From: Tilletia caries
Lineage: Eukaryota > Basidiomycota > Exobasidiomycetes > Tilletiales > Tilletiaceae
Direction: 5' to 3'
Assembly: GCA_032718865.1 (NCBI GenBank)
Contig: JALUTQ010000004.1
Location: 930,001-994,000, forward strand
DNA: 64,000 nucleotides
The position numbers and the translations under genes were made by a program. This document shows, piece after piece, positions 25,825-37,087 of this stretch (position 1 is the stretch's first letter; each line of letters opens with the position of its first letter). The notes beneath the pieces are model-generated. The model worked only from the letters and a program-made list of their open reading frames with translations. It did no database searches and was not told the DNA's origin.

Positions 25825-26800
25825 CGGGGACCTCTTCAATCAACAAAACAGACAAAAAGATATGCGATCGATTTCCCAGCATATCCCTCTCAAGATCTCA
25901 ACAAAAACAGGGGTCGTAGATTCAAGTACCGGGGCCAGCATGCTACAACATATACATGCGTCACTTTCACCATTCTTCTGATGCCTCCGCTTCGCCGCTT
26001 TTCTTTTTCGCCTTCTGCCCTGCACCGCTGGATCAGTACGGACAATCTTGTCCTTTTCACCTTTCGCCTTCAAACCTTTGTCCTTTACAACACGAAACCC
26101 GAGAGCCACCTGTAGCATACCCCTCCCTCTTCCTTCCCCCTTTTCTTCATTCTTCTTCCCTCCCATGTTCCCTTCATGCGTCAATAACAACCCCCCCCAA
26201 CATCTTCATTTTGAGACCATCGTATCCATGTCCCCGACTGCCAGTTTGAGGTTCGGAGAGTGTGTCTGCATCTGAGGAGAGCGGAGGATGATTGTGACCT
26301 TGCAGACGGGCACAGGGACGATCGCGAGGGGTAAAGGTCGGCGGGCCGATACGACTGCCAGCGCGCCCTATTGCTCGTGAGAATGGCGGAAAGCCGTGCA
26401 TGAGCCTCAGAGTCGCCGTTCGTGACTTGACGGCCTCGATGTATGCTGCGACAGTGTACTCAAGCCAATGAATGGGTCGGGGACGTCTTGCAGAGTGGAC
26501 GAAGGAAGTACGGGGGCCTGCACTTGAAAATGGAGGAGGAGGAGGGGAGTGAGCAGAGCGAGCGGTCAGCAAAGGCATGTCAGTAGTGTCGAAGATCTGG
26601 AGAGCAAATGATCAGCTGCGGCGAGCAAAGCACTTTTGGTACCGAATTCCTCGCGAATCATCCCTTAGGGTCAATCTGAAAGGTGGTGACTGATGAGCAG
26701 TGCTTCTCCAGAAGAAGCAAGGAAAAGGGGATGGGTATTTGTCAACGGCAGCATGATGTTCTTACATCCGAAAATTCGAAGAAAGGGAGGGGCCCCACTC
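25825..26800. other. Intergenic, with one doubtful small minus-strand frame
   Basis: Convergent 3' flanks of the serine-rich gene and the 489-aa membrane-protein gene. A 134-codon minus-strand frame (26578-26174) begins MPLLTARSAHSPPPPPF and contains WLEYTVAAYIEAVKSR. An acceptor-like TCTCCAG lies just upstream of it, near 26600. It could be a terminal exon of a small gene, but no upstream exon or family match is visible, so I do not call it as a gene. Confidence 0.3.
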
Positions 26801-28452
26801 TCAAACCCCACTCGACGCAGCATTCCTCGCCCTCGTCTCCGCCGTCCTCCGCTCGGCCTCCCGAGCCCTCTTCTCCGTATCCCTCAAGACACTTTCCGCC
26901 GCCTCCCGCGCCTCCCGACGGACCGTATCGACGTCGATCCCCGCCCGCTTGGCAAGTCGGACAAGACCGGCCTGTCGCTGGCGTTGCCGGGCGGAGTCGG
27001 CTTCCGCTTCGGCTGAGGCGATCGAATCTACTGAAGTGCTTGCTGAGATTGTTGTTGTTGTTGGTTGGGCGGCGCTCGTCCCGTTGGGTGTGTGAGGGGA
27101 GGTTGCCGTATCCCCTGACGGTGCACCATCGGCCGCCGCAACCGTAGGAGACAACAAAACAGGACTGGCATTCGCAGCAGCCTCAATGGAGTCCTGGACC
27201 GCCTTAGCCTCGCGCAGAGCCCGGAGCCCACTATCATTCGCCACGACATCCGTCGAGAGCGTGAGTGCCTGGAGATGGGCCAGGGTGAACTGGAGGGTGG
27301 TGGTGGTGCTGTTGAGTGCATGTATGGCTCCCTGCAGGGCGGAGGGTGCGCTGCCTGCGCTAGTCTGGACGGAGACCTGTTCTGGGGCTGTGGGGACGAA
27401 GTAGATGATGATGGACATGAGGAGGAAGAGGACATGTCTGGCGAGGAGGATGTTGACATGCCACTATTATATCGGGAGCGAGAGATGGGCAGAGTAAAGG
27501 CAGGATTCAGTTCATCTGAATTTGGCGGGGTCTGATGAAAGAAATGCAGGGGTACGTACGTGATTCCATCGTCCGGCGCCGTTGCGGACGTCCGCAAAGG
27601 AGTGGAGAGCAAAGAGCTCAGCTGAGAGGCCTGAGAGGAGCAGGAGGAGGACCGATCTTCGCCAGGCGGCGCGGGATGGTTGATAGTAGGCGGGGACGAG
27701 CGCAAGTTGCTGTCCCTGCTTCTGCGCTTCTGCCGCTGCTGCTGCTGCGCTCGACGCTGACGGCCCGCCGAAGTGGGGCAGGGTGGTATTGATCAAGCTG
27801 AGCGTGGGATCGCCAAGGGTGAGGATGCCGAAGAAGACAAAGTGGGCTCCGTAGGCTGCGAGACGAAGCGGGAGGGTGTATAGCTTGTAGTCGTTCGGTT
27901 TCACGCAGAAGACGCAGTACAGCAACGGTTCCTCCCCAACGATGAGGTAGATCTTGCGTCCCTCGTAGCTGGTGAGTCGGCGGAAGAGCTCCTCTACAGC
28001 TGCTCCCGCAGGCACGTACGTATCCGTCAAGCGCTCGAACAGCCCACTTGCATATTTAGCAACGCGCTCCCTGAGCAAGATCGACGCCGCATTAACCGGC
28101 GTGTCCGAGGCAAGGAAGACGTCGGTGACCCGGTTCGTGGCAGGGAAGAAGACGATGTCGACGAGGGCCCAGGCGTGATAGGCGACGAGGGCGGCAGTGA
28201 GGGCGAGGAGGAGGAGCTCGGCGGGAAGGGCGCGTCCGCTGAGGGGGGAGGGGACGGAGCGCAGCCCGCTGATGGAGGAGCGCAGGCCGCCGCGGAAGAA
28301 CTCGAGGCCTTTGCGCAGGATGAGCGGGCCCAGCACCACCGCAGCTGTTCGCACAGAGAGGGAGAGAGAGATCAACACGCAGCGCACGCGACACAGCACG
28401 CGACACAGCACGCGACGCGACGCGACTTACCAATGGAAGTGAGGCTCGACAT
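26801..28452 (-). CDS. Multi-spanning membrane protein, 489 aa, function unknown
   Basis: Exons 28452-28431 (22 nt, MSSLTSI), 28344-27560 and 27463-26801 join in phase. The start at 28452 was chosen because the first intron (GTAAGT...ACAG, 86 nt) restores one continuous frame. Predicted TM helices are in the N-terminus, near residues 50-80 (LLLLALTAALVAYHAWALVDIVFF), near 170-195 (LRLAAYGAHFVFFGILTL), near 245-265 (RRSVLLLLLSGLSAELFAL) and near 275-300 (VNILLARHVLFLLMSIIIYFV). A conserved-looking block, GRKIYLIVGEEPLLYCVFCVKPNDYKLY, lies before the third. A roughly 190-residue helical, Ala/Arg/Glu-rich C-terminus follows. I do not recognise the family. An organelle or ER membrane location is likely. 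It shares a divergent promoter with the NFU1-like gene. Confidence 0.75.
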
Positions 28453-29004
28453 TGTTGTGATTTCCTTGCTGCTGTTGATGCGATCAGTCAGTCAGTGCGA
28501 GTCGCGAGTCGCGACTCGCGAGTGAGTGAGCGAGTTGAGAAGGTGTTGGGCCCGATCTCGCACGCCACGTGGTCTCGCGCTTACGGCCGGAAGCGCGGTT
28601 AAAATAATCAGCTTATATTGAATATGATCAGGATCTCCGGGATCAGACTCTGCACACAGTGTAGAGGAAACGCTTAGGGGATGGAATTGCAATGGAGAGA
28701 CTACAGGGATCTTATAGGAAGCAGGACGGACTGATAGGAGAGACTGAGAGTGAAGTAGTAAGGAAGGTAGATGTTGAGGACGACTGTAAACCGTTGATCG
28801 TTGAGCTTGGGGTGCAGGTCGGAGTACTGGTGAGGAGGAAGGTCGGTCCGGTTTGGCCGAGATGTATGGTGTCGCGAGGACAGGTTCCAACAGCTTATTA
28901 CCCTCACTCGCTCGCTCACTCAGTCAGTCATTCAGTCAGACCACGACCTCCTCAGCATACACGCAGCACGCAGCACGCAGCACACAGCAGTGACAGCAGC
29001 GAAG
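28453..29004. promoter_or_regulatory. Divergent promoter region of the 489-aa membrane protein and NFU1-like genes
   Basis: 552 bp between two opposed start codons. It contains the imperfect palindrome CTTACGGCCGGAAG at 28580-28593 (one mismatch to the recurring motif), a GAGTCGCGACTCGCGAG palindromic stretch near 28500, and CACGTGG near 28567. Short repeated CACTCAGTCAGTCA and ACGCAGCACGCAGC stretches precede the NFU1 start. Confidence 0.5.
28580..28593. promoter_or_regulatory. Palindrome CTTACGGCCGGAAG, copy 2 (one mismatch)
   Basis: One base from the exact 14-bp palindrome seen at three other places. Like copy 1, it sits inside a divergent promoter between two well-supported genes. Confidence 0.45.
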
Positions 29005-30107
29005 ATGATTGTGCAAACTCCGCTTACAACACTCGCACGCCGCGCAGCTTCTACAAATGCAGTGGGACTGGCAGCACGCGCCGCGGTCAGCCCGGCCGTC
29101 GTCGCCACCCCAGCGGGTGTCTCCCACAACCGAGCATTCACCACCTCACACTCCGCCCAGCGATCATCTCAACAACAACAGCAGCAGCAACAGCAGCCCA
29201 TCACACGCACCTCCCACCGACCGCGCCTGTCAATCCCGCAGCAACAACAACTCCATCGCCAGCCGCCCGCACGAACGATGTTCATCCAAACCGAGACCAC
29301 GCCCAACGAAGACTCGCTCAAGTTCCTCCCCGGCCAACGCGTCATGGAGTCCGGCACCGCCGAGTTCCTCGACAACCGCTCCAGCATGTCCAGCCCCTTA
29401 GCCAAGCGACTCTTCAACGTTCCCGGCGTCCGCAGCGTCTTTTACGGCCCAGACTTCGTGACCGTGAGCAAACACTCGGACATGCCGTGGTCGACGCTGA
29501 AGCCGGAGGTGTTCGCCACCCTGATGGAGTTCTTCTCCTCCGGCTTGGCACTGTTCGCCGAGGGGGAGGCCGCGCAGCAGGTGGCGCAGGATACGTTGAT
29601 TTTGGATACGGATTCGGAGACGGTTGCTATGATTAAGGAGTTGTTGGATACCAGGGTTCGGCCGGCCATACAGGAGGATGGGGGCGATATCGAGTATCGA
29701 GGCTGGACTGATCCGGAGGAGGGAGGGGATGGCATTGTTAGGTTGATGTTGAAGGGGAGCTGTCGTGGGTGTGACAGCTCCACTGTGACTTTGGTACGTT
29801 GATTCTTATGCTTGTATGCGGTGCCACACAGGCTCACCCACTTTCCCTTCTTCTGCCTCGCGCCACCTTAGAAATCTGGCATCGGTACGTGCATAGACTC
29901 ATCCTTTCCCCCAGCAACAATACACTGATCATCTGTTCGTATTCCACCCCCACAGAGCGCATGCTGATGCACTACATCCCCGAGGTGCAAGGCGTCGAGC
30001 AAGTGCTGGACCAAGAGGACGAGATTGCCCTCGACGAATTCCACAAGTTCGAGTCCAAGCTGGAGAAGGACCGGCAGCGGGAGAAGGAGCGAGGCTTCTC
30101 TGATTAA
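29005..30107 (+). CDS. NFU1: NFU1-like mitochondrial iron-sulfur scaffold
   Basis: Late-acting mitochondrial Fe-S carrier or scaffold that helps mature [4Fe-4S] enzymes such as lipoyl synthase. Exons are 29005-29793, 29872-29884 (13-nt microexon) and 29956-30107, joining in phase to 317 aa. The ATG at 29005 opens an Arg/Ala/Ser-rich, Gln-repeat presequence. The NFU N-terminal domain (TPNEDSLKFLPG, AKRLFNVPGVRSVFYGPDFVTVSK) is followed by the NifU-like domain with the cluster-binding CRGC motif (Cys253 and Cys256) in LKGSCRGCDSSTVTL. The microexon codes KSGI plus one base and rebuilds the expected helix before RMLMHYIPEV. It converges on thioredoxin reductase with a 181-bp gap. Confidence 0.95.
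29872..29884 (+). other. 13-nt microexon of the NFU1-like gene
   Basis: The bases AAATCTGGCATCG are bounded by TTAG upstream and GTACGT downstream, with introns of 78 and 71 nt. Only inclusion of this exon keeps the frame and the family sequence continuous between CDSSTVTL and RMLMHYIPEV. Confidence 0.85.
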
Positions 30108-30288
30108 GAAATCTTCCCCCAAATGCAACCATTGATGTCTACTCTCTGCATGATCTCAGCTCAGCGTTTGTTCCTTCTCCATCAGTAACAACACTCGGCG
30201 AATTCTCGCTTGTGTCCATGAGCAAATGAATACCAAAGTTGAAAGAGGTGGCACTATGTAGGATATAGGAGAAGGCGGTAGAGAGTTC

Positions 30289-31599
30289 CTACTGCTTGTC
30301 GGTGCCGGTGTAGTGCGTTGAGCTGACGACAGCGTCGACCTGAGACCCCTCCAACTCCTCCTCCTCGGCCAAGAAACGCTCTGCCTCCAAGGCAGCAATG
30401 CATCCCGTCCCTGCGGATGTGATCGCCTGCCGGTACACCTTATCCTGCACATCACCCGCGGCAAAGACGCCCTTGACGGTGGTCTGGGACGTGCCTGCGA
30501 CGGTGACGATGTACCCATCCGAATCGAGCTGGAGCTGGTCTTTAACGAGCGCTGTGGCGGGGTCGTGTCCGATGGCGTAAAAGAGGCCGTTGGCGGGCAG
30601 GTCGCGTTCCTCTTGGGACTTGGTATCCCTGACCCGGACGGCGGTGAGCAAGTCGCCATCGCCTTTAGCCTCGACGGGCGCGGTGTTGAAGAGCACGGTG
30701 ACCTTGGGGTGGTTGAGTAACCGGCGAGCCATGATCTTGGAGGCGCGAAGCTCGTCCCGACGGACGAGGACGTACACGTGGGATCCGTACTTGGTCAGGT
30801 AGGTGGCTTCCTCCGCGGCGGAGTCACCGCCGCCGACGACGACGAGCGGCTTGTTGCGGAAGATGGGCACGGCGCCGTCGCAGACTGCACATGCACTAAT
30901 ACCGGACTGCCAGTAGGTGTCCTCCCCCTTGAGGTTCATCCTTCGCGCCGAGGCACCCGTGGCAATGATGATCGTATCCGCCAACTCCGGCTCGGCGTCC
31001 TCGCCACCCTCGCGCCAGAACTTGAAGGGCCGGCTGCTGAGGTCGACCTTGGTGATGGTCTCAGTGACAATGGTCGTTCCGAAGCGCTCGGACTGTGCGC
31101 GGAACTTGTCCATGATCTCGGTGCCGCGGATGCCGTCTGGGAAGCCGGGAAAGTTCTCGACGTCGGTTGTGGTGGTGAGCTGGCCACCGGCTGCGATGCC
31201 GTTTGCGAGGAAGCCTTCGAAAAGGATGGGGTTCAGGTTGGCGCGTGCCAGGTAGATGGCTGCTGTGTGGCCGGCAGGACCGGAGCCGATGATGACGACC
31301 TTGTACCGTTTTTGGTCGCCATTTGCGGTTGGGGTTGCGCCTGCTGTTGATGCTTTTGTGTCTGGGACGGGCGCCATCTTGCTGCTGTTGTTATTCTTCT
31401 GAGTGTGTTCGGCGAGGAGTGCGGCTGTGGCGGACGTCGAGAATGCGAGCCGGGGTGTGTTGTTGTTGGTTCTGGCTGATGTTCTTGCGGACGAGGCGAA
31501 CGAGCGCGACTGTGGATAAGTATTGCTGCTGGCGAGGGAAGCGGTGCGGCGTGCGATTGCTAGTACTTGTGAAGCTGAGCGTGTGCGACTGAGAAGCAT
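30289..31599 (-). CDS. TRR1: Thioredoxin reductase (NADPH), probably dual-targeted
   Basis: Low-molecular-weight flavoprotein that reduces thioredoxin with NADPH. It is a single exon of 436 aa. It has an FAD-binding GSGPAG (about 105-110), an NADPH-binding [10 protein letters not shown], the redox-active CAVC pair (Cys237/Cys240) in SACAVCDG, and the C-terminal FAD motif GVFAAGDV. The catalytic core is standard length. The first 74 residues are Arg/Ser/Ala-rich with almost no acidic residues, like a mitochondrial presequence. A second in-frame ATG at residue 75 (MAPVPDTK) would give the usual cytosolic enzyme. Two start sites for mitochondrial and cytosolic forms is therefore likely, but is inference. 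It converges on NFU1. Confidence 0.95.
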   Translation of the reverse strand: MLLSRTRSASQVLAIARRTASLASSNTYPQSRSFASSARTSARTNNNTPRLAFSTSATAALLAEHTQKNNNSSKMAPVPDTKASTAGATPTANGDQKRYKVVIIGSGPAGHTAAIYLARANLNPILFEGFLANGIAAGGQLTTTTDVENFPGFPDGIRGTEIMDKFRAQSERFGTTIVTETITKVDLSSRPFKFWREGGEDAEPELADTIIIATGASARRMNLKGEDTYWQSGISACAVCDGAVPIFRNKPLVVVGGGDSAAEEATYLTKYGSHVYVLVRRDELRASKIMARRLLNHPKVTVLFNTAPVEAKGDGDLLTAVRVRDTKSQEERDLPANGLFYAIGHDPATALVKDQLQLDSDGYIVTVAGTSQTTVKGVFAAGDVQDKVYRQAITSAGTGCIAALEAERFLAEEEELEGSQVDAVVSSTHYTGTDKQ

Positions 31600-32725
31600 T
31601 CACCTTTCTTATACTCGCAGTTCGTACTCAGCCAAGTATGTAAGGTCGTTGCCGTGGAAGGCAAGTCATCCAGTTCCAGGGTCGCCTGCAGAAGACTGGA
31701 GAACAGATAGAGCCGCCCCCGGATACACTCCCACACACCGAACCGGAAGTCGCCGCCGTCACGCCATATTGGCCGACCCCGAGTGGCTGAGCCCAAGCAT
31801 TCGGCTCGGCCTTAGGCAGTCTCCACTGCGCAAAGACTACGTGAAAAGAGTCTTACGCTCACACATGAAGGAGGTTTATCACAGGATGGTACGGTATTTT
31901 GATTTTTATCCCAGGATGGTACGCCCTCCAAAATTATCACAGGATGGTACGCTGTGAAAATTATTTTTGCCTATCCTCACTGCCTGCCGAAAGAATCTCT
32001 CAAGGTATGCAAAATTACTGACTCCCTCCCCTCTCCCCGCTCAGAATGGAATCTTCTAGAGACAGTTCAGCTCTCATAGAGCGCGGCGTGCGCCCTCTGA
32101 GAGACGTAGATTCGGCCTGAGGACTTGCTATTGCAAACTGGAGAGTGCCGTACATATTGACATTGAACACTCTGACTGTAAGACGTGTAATTCCGTAAAT
32201 AAAGGCCTATAACGTCTCTGACGGCCCTAGACAAGGTATAACTCTCGTCGGTGGGCACCCAGCCCGGCATAAGCCTGCGGAGATGCCAATGCTACACAAT
32301 CTTGAGAGACTAAGTATCATCCTTGACGTTGAGGAGTGAGGACGTGGACGGGAGTGAGGAGATTGGGAGAATCAATCTTGCCAGTGTACCATCCTGTGAT
32401 ATTTTTGCTTTCCGTACCATCCTGGGATAAAAAGCAAAATACCGTACCATCCTGTGATAAACCTCCACATGAAGGGCAGAAGCGGCGTCTGTTCTGTGGT
32501 CACCGCGTCTTGCTGTCGTCTCAAAAGACGGTCATGACTCCTGGCGGAGCAATTGACACGTGCAGAAACGGACCCTTGTGACAGGCACGGATGAATAGCC
32601 ACGTGGAGTCAGGCACGGCCGAACTGCGGAGTTAAGATGAGCGGAAGGAAGGAAACCTGACCAAAGCATGGCGCGCGCAGGAAGAACAGAAGGACATCGA
32701 TCGAGCTCAACCTGTGAAATTGGCG
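31600..32725. other. Intergenic between TRR1 and PUS7 carrying a MITE
   Basis: Divergent promoter space of about 1.1 kb, more than half of it occupied by a 595-bp inverted-repeat element (31871-32465). Outside the element I see no gene. Confidence 0.6.
31871..32465. mobile_element. 595-bp MITE with 80-bp terminal inverted repeats and 9-bp target duplication
   Basis: The left TIR (31871-31950) and right TIR (32386-32465) are inverted copies, each 80 bp, starting GAGGTTTATCACAGGATGG. Each TIR contains three tandem copies of a 16-bp unit, TATCACAGGATGGTAC (left at 31877, 31907, 31935; right, reversed, at 32386, 32414, 32444). The middle copy in both arms reads TATCCC. The element is flanked by CACATGAAG at 31862-31870 and 32466-32474, a perfect 9-bp duplication. 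Nothing inside codes for a transposase. A 9-bp duplication and long TIRs fit a Mutator-like (MULE) non-autonomous element. The superfamily is inference. Confidence 0.9.
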
Positions 32726-35700
32726 ATGAGCGAAGGACTTAGAAAGCGAGTGAGTGCTGAGGGTGAGGGCGAGATGGCAGCCAAGCGTCCAAGACTCGAC
32801 GCTGCTCCCACCGCGGCCCCAGCTGCAGCTGCAAGTGCAAGTGCAAGTGCAAGTGCAAGTGCAAGCGTGTCGGAGCGTGCGGTGGGGATCGAAGAGTACG
32901 TCGATGCCGCAGCACGTCCCGCTTTCCACGCCATCATCAAACAGCGCTTCACAGACTTCCAGGTCTTCGAAGTCGATCAGAACGCCAAAGTACAGCACAT
33001 CACAGACCTAGGCCCGCCCAAGAACGAGCCTCCGTCCGAGCTCGAAAAACGTATCCAGAGAGAACGCGCTCAGGGACAGGGCGAGCCTCAACCCGAGGCC
33101 CAGCCAGATGTCAAAGAGAAGGCACAACCACAGCCCAAAGTACAGGTCAAGGTCAAGAGGCCATCCTGGGACGAGCTTGATCCGGATCTCGTACAGAAGC
33201 TGCCCACAGTCTTCGACGACGACGCCATCAACCAGCTCAAAGAGCTCTGGACCACAGGCTTCCAACCCGTCATCACCGACACACCGGCAACCCAGCCCAA
33301 ACAGGACCAAGGCGCTCAAAAGACAGACTCTCGATCATGGGATTCCGGACGCGGCGGTGGTAGCGGCGGCGCCGGACGCGGATCAAAACCACAAGACCCG
33401 CGTACCGTCGTCACCAAGCCTCTCGCCGACAAGGCCGACCGAACGGCCGCACACGGACTCGTCCGAGAACTCTTCCAAGGCTACCTCGTCTCCGAAGCTC
33501 AAAGTCGTCATACCACCACCGCCGAATCCGCCGCCTCGGCTACTTCGTCAGCAACAGCAGCCCCTTCGATCGTCGTCAAATGGACACAGAATGGCCGCCC
33601 GGACCCTAAGAACAACCCGTCCGCTCAGGCTCAGAACAACAACAAAGATACCAAGCCACCCTATCTCCACTTCCTACTCCAAAAGACCAACCGAGACTCA
33701 CACGAAGCTCTCGGCTTACTCTCCCGCGCACTCCGTCTTGCACCCGGTGCCGGACCTGGCGGACGTGGCGGTGCTGGTGGAAGAGGACGAGGGAGGGGAC
33801 GAGGTGGCCGGGCCGAAGGTGGACCCAGTCGCGATCTCACTGTGGCCGGGACCAAAGATCGACGATCGGTCTCTGTGCAGCGTATCGCTCTGCTCCGACG
33901 TGGCAAAACGGCAGAACAGGTCTGGGCTCTCGCCAATGGATGCGACGTTGACGTTGATTCGGACCCGTCTGGCAGTGGTGCCAGCAGCAGCCGCGGGAGG
34001 GGAGGCAGGGGCAGGGGTAGGGGCGGACGAGGTGGTCGGGACAATGTGAATGGATTCCGCCAGGATGGGGAGACGAGGAGCCTGCTCGATGCTTTTACGT
34101 CCCGCGGTCCTAAGGGACTCCGGATCGCCCATCTCCAGTACGCACATACACCCCTCCACCTCGGCGACCTGAGCGGGAACGAGTTCCTGATCACCTTGCG
34201 AAACGTCAAGTTGCTCGACCGTGATCAAGCCCGACGCGAGGAAGGAGGTGATGGGCGCGGGAACACGTTCGAGGAGGAGGAGAAAATCATCGCGCAGGCC
34301 ATGGCTGTCTTGAAGGATCGTGGCTTTATCAACTACTTTGGCATGCAGCGGTTTGGAACTTCGGATCTTTCTACGCATGAGCTCGGGATCCCGCTCTTCC
34401 TGGGCGACTACAAGCGCGCCGTCGAGCTCCTCCTCGCCCCTCGCTCCACCTCCACCACCACCACCTCCTCCACCGCGTCATCGTCATTGTCGTCGACAAC
34501 CGCCGGCGGAGGATCGAGCCCGAGTGGGATCGAAGCAGAGGTGGCCCGGGCGCGTGAGCTGTTTGGCGAGGGCAAGTTGCAGCAGGCATACGACGCGCTT
34601 CCACGGTCGTTCGTCGCCGAGCGCACGGTCCTCGGTCGCTTGATCCGGGAGGAGCACCGGATGGGTTGGTCGAAGATCTCATATGATGAAGGGGGCCGGG
34701 CGGAGCGCGCGGCGCTCAAGCGAGATTGGCTTAGTGCTTTTGGTTCGGTACGTCCTTGCTTTTGCTTGCCATATCGGGAAACGCATGAGCCCCATCCTAC
34801 TGTAGATCTGGCGCGTCTGAGCGCTCCCTTTCTTCTCATTTTCCCCTTCTCAAAAAACAGATCTCGAGGACCCTTCGGATGATGTACGTCCACGCGTACC
34901 AGTCCTTCATCTGGAACAAGATGGTCTCGGAGCGAGTCCGTCGGTACGGCCTCGAGCAGGCCGTCGTGGGCGACTTGGTCTTTCTCGATCCGAAGGATTC
35001 GGCTGATGAGGAGGGTGCGGGAGAGGGGGGGATCGACGACGGCGATGGCGACGGAGGGTCGGAGCGCGAGATTGATGATGATGAGGTTGCGAATGCGGGC
35101 GTGGGTTCTATTTCGGGAGGGCCAGATGCTGCAGGTGCGTTTTTCTGTCCCTTGTTTTCCTTTTCTGCAACTTGCCTCGCCTCGACAGTGGAAAACTCGA
35201 CGGGGCCAACCCATTCTTGCGGATTCGTTGTTGACGAAACCTGCGCCGTCGGGAACCCCTTTTTCTCATCGATAAGCAGCGCCCAGACCAAAAGCGAGGG
35301 TCAAGGTTCTCTCGGAAGACGATGCCGGCCTGTACAAGATTACGGACGTCGTTATGCCGTCTCCCGGCTCGGAAGTCACGTTTGAGCCTGGGAGTTGGCT
35401 GGATACGCTCTATCGCGAGTTACTCGCGAAAGATGGTCTCAAACCTGAAGACCTGGGATCTTCGAATCAGCCGTGAGTCTCCACAGCGAAAAAAGGGAAG
35501 AGGAACTCTTCTAATGATTTGCGATTTTCCCGTTTCGCAGAGAGTACGCACTTCGAGGAGCCTATCGGAAGATGATCCACGTCCCCGCCTCCCTCTCTTA
35601 CCAACTGCTCCGCTACACCGACCCGCACATCGACCTCGCGCTCTCGGACGAAGACCGTCTGCTGGGCTTCCCCGAACCGCCGTCGGCCGAAAATCAGAGC

Positions 35701-36024
35701 GATGCCGCGGGAGAAGGTCAGTTCCTGGCTTTGCAGATCCGGCTTGTGCTTGGTACGAGTGCGTATGCGACGATGGCGCTTAGGGAGGTGTTGAAGACGG
35801 ACACGAGCAGTGCGGCGCAGAAGGAGTTCACGATGAGGAGTGAGGATCAGGCTTGTATTGGGGTTGGCGCTGGGGCTGGGGCTGGGGCTGGGGCTGGGGC
35901 TGGGGCTGGGGCTGGGGCTGGGGCTGCTTCTTCTTCCTCTTCTGGTGCGGCAGCAGGCGCGGTGGAGGCTGGCGATGGAGACCGAGACCGAGACGGAGAC
36001 GGAGCCGGAGAAGGATCGAAATAG
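32726..36024 (+). CDS. PUS7: PUS7-like (TruD family) tRNA/mRNA pseudouridine synthase
   Basis: Predicted enzyme isomerising uridine to pseudouridine in tRNA and other RNAs. Exons 32726-34747, 34861-35134, 35280-35472 and 35541-36024 join in phase to 990 aa, starting at the ATG of MSEGLRKR. The catalytic TruD motif is AGTKDRRSVSVQR with Asp378. Other family blocks are KQRFTDFQVFEVD, YLHFLLQKTNRDSHEAL, FINYFGMQRFGT, YVHAYQSFIWNKMVSERV and ALRGAYRKMI. Low-complexity inserts are notable: an Ala-Ser repeat near residue 40, RGRGG-rich runs in the middle, a Ser/Thr run, and a C-terminal Gly-Ala repeat coded by a GGGGCT hexamer array near 35864-35925. The enzyme is longer than budding-yeast Pus7 because of these inserts. 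Confidence 0.93.
35864..35925 (+). repeat. GGGGCT hexamer minisatellite inside PUS7
   Basis: About ten copies of GGGGCT code a Gly-Ala run close to the PUS7 C-terminus. A hexamer unit cannot shift the frame, so length change here is tolerated. Confidence 0.9.
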
Positions 36025-36410
36025 ACTTCCTATTTCCCTGTCGCGACCAGCCTCTCACAAGGCAGATCTCAGACCAAGCAGCTGGCGAAGGGTGCGTCTA
36101 TCTATCTCGAGCTTCGGATCTCACACCAGTCGGAGCCTGAACTTGGAAGATCGGTCGGCAGCCAGGATCCAGGACTCGACCGTGACAAGGAAGACGTTCT
36201 TCTCGAGACATCACGCCCATGAAGATCGTCATCGTCGTCTCAGATCTCAGCGCTGGAAGATCCTGACTTCCCGAACATGGCCCGCTTCTTGCTCTTGGGA
36301 GCAACAGAAAAGACGACAATCGTCCCATCCTTACATACCTTCCTTCGTGCTCCCAATAACAGGGTCAGGCATCAGCCAAATAGTTGGAGCATGACATTCG
36401 GCATTCCCTT
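36025..36410. other. PUS7 3' flank, no gene seen
   Basis: About 390 bp after the PUS7 stop codon. Only short frames without family features are present. The repeat-rich zone begins near 36412. Confidence 0.4.
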
Positions 36411-36470
36411 GGTCAGCTCAGGAAACCTGCAGACGCGACTCAGACGCGACTCAGACGCTGCACAAACGTC

Positions 36471-37007
36471 AACCTCCCCAGCTACCTCTCAAAAAAACTA
36501 GGGTGCAACACCGTGTCGCGAAAATCGGCTGGGGGGGCCACCCCCCCCAGACCCCCCAACCTAACTCTTCACTAAGTTATCTCAACATATTCCCTAAGTT
36601 TTCTAACGGGTGCTCACGCACCCACTAACCCTAACTGTACTCGCTACGCGCTAACCCAGCGACCAAGTTCTCTAACCCAGCGACGGTGGGCAAAAAAAGA
36701 ATGAATGAAAAGAGTGGGAATCGATCCGACGACCTGCGCAGATTTGGCCTGCATATCAGACCGCTGAACTATAGTGGCGGTTTGGTGATGACAACCTTTC
36801 TGCTCTGCCTTTATGATCACAAAGATTGGAGCTCGCGCGAAAGAAAGAAAGATCAATCAATGATCAAGATCATGATCATCGTCACCCTAGTTTTTTTGAG
36901 AGGGAGCTGGATCCTTCGGCGAGGGAGCTGGATCCTTCGGCCCCCCCAGCCGATTTTCGCGACACGGTGTTGCACCCTAGTTTTTTTGAGAGGTAGCTGG
37001 GGAGGTT
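36471..37007. mobile_element. 537-bp element with perfect 69-bp terminal inverted repeats
   Basis: Bases 36471-36539 and 36939-37007 are exact reverse complements (left arm begins AACCTCCCCAGCTACCTCTC and ends in a G-run). No coding frame lies between them. No clear target duplication is visible at the edges. The TIR core CTAGTTTTTTTGAGAG is repeated once more at about 36889-36904, next to a duplicated GAGGGAGCTGGATCCTTCGG, so the right end has grown by internal duplication. The interior has a telomere-like CACTAACCCTAAC stretch and a tRNA-like segment. Confidence 0.8.
36712..36778 (-). other. tRNA-like segment 1 with pol III A and B boxes
   Basis: On the minus strand TAGTTCAGCGG fits an A box and GGATCGATTCC a B box at tRNA spacing. 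A possible anticodon stem (TGCAG/CTGCG) encloses a 7-nt loop, but the loop lacks U33 and the acceptor ends do not pair. It is therefore more likely a tRNA-derived SINE head or tRNA relic than a working tRNA. Confidence 0.4.
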
Positions 37008-37087
37008 TTGAGCGTCGACGGACGCGACTCCAACGCGGCTCGAGCGCCTTAACTTAAACATATAACATTGCGAAAAAAAAAAATTGA

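Noticed and set aside
28990..29004. Upstream GTG start for NFU1
   Set aside because: For the same reason, the in-frame ATG at 29005 was preferred.
32714..32725. Upstream GTG start for PUS7
   Set aside because: GTG is not a usual nuclear start in fungi. An ATG lies four codons downstream with no loss of conserved sequence.
36632..36646. Telomere-like CACTAACCCTAAC
   Set aside because: Only about two CCCTAA-like units inside an inverted-repeat element. There is no array, so it is not called a telomere or interstitial telomeric repeat.
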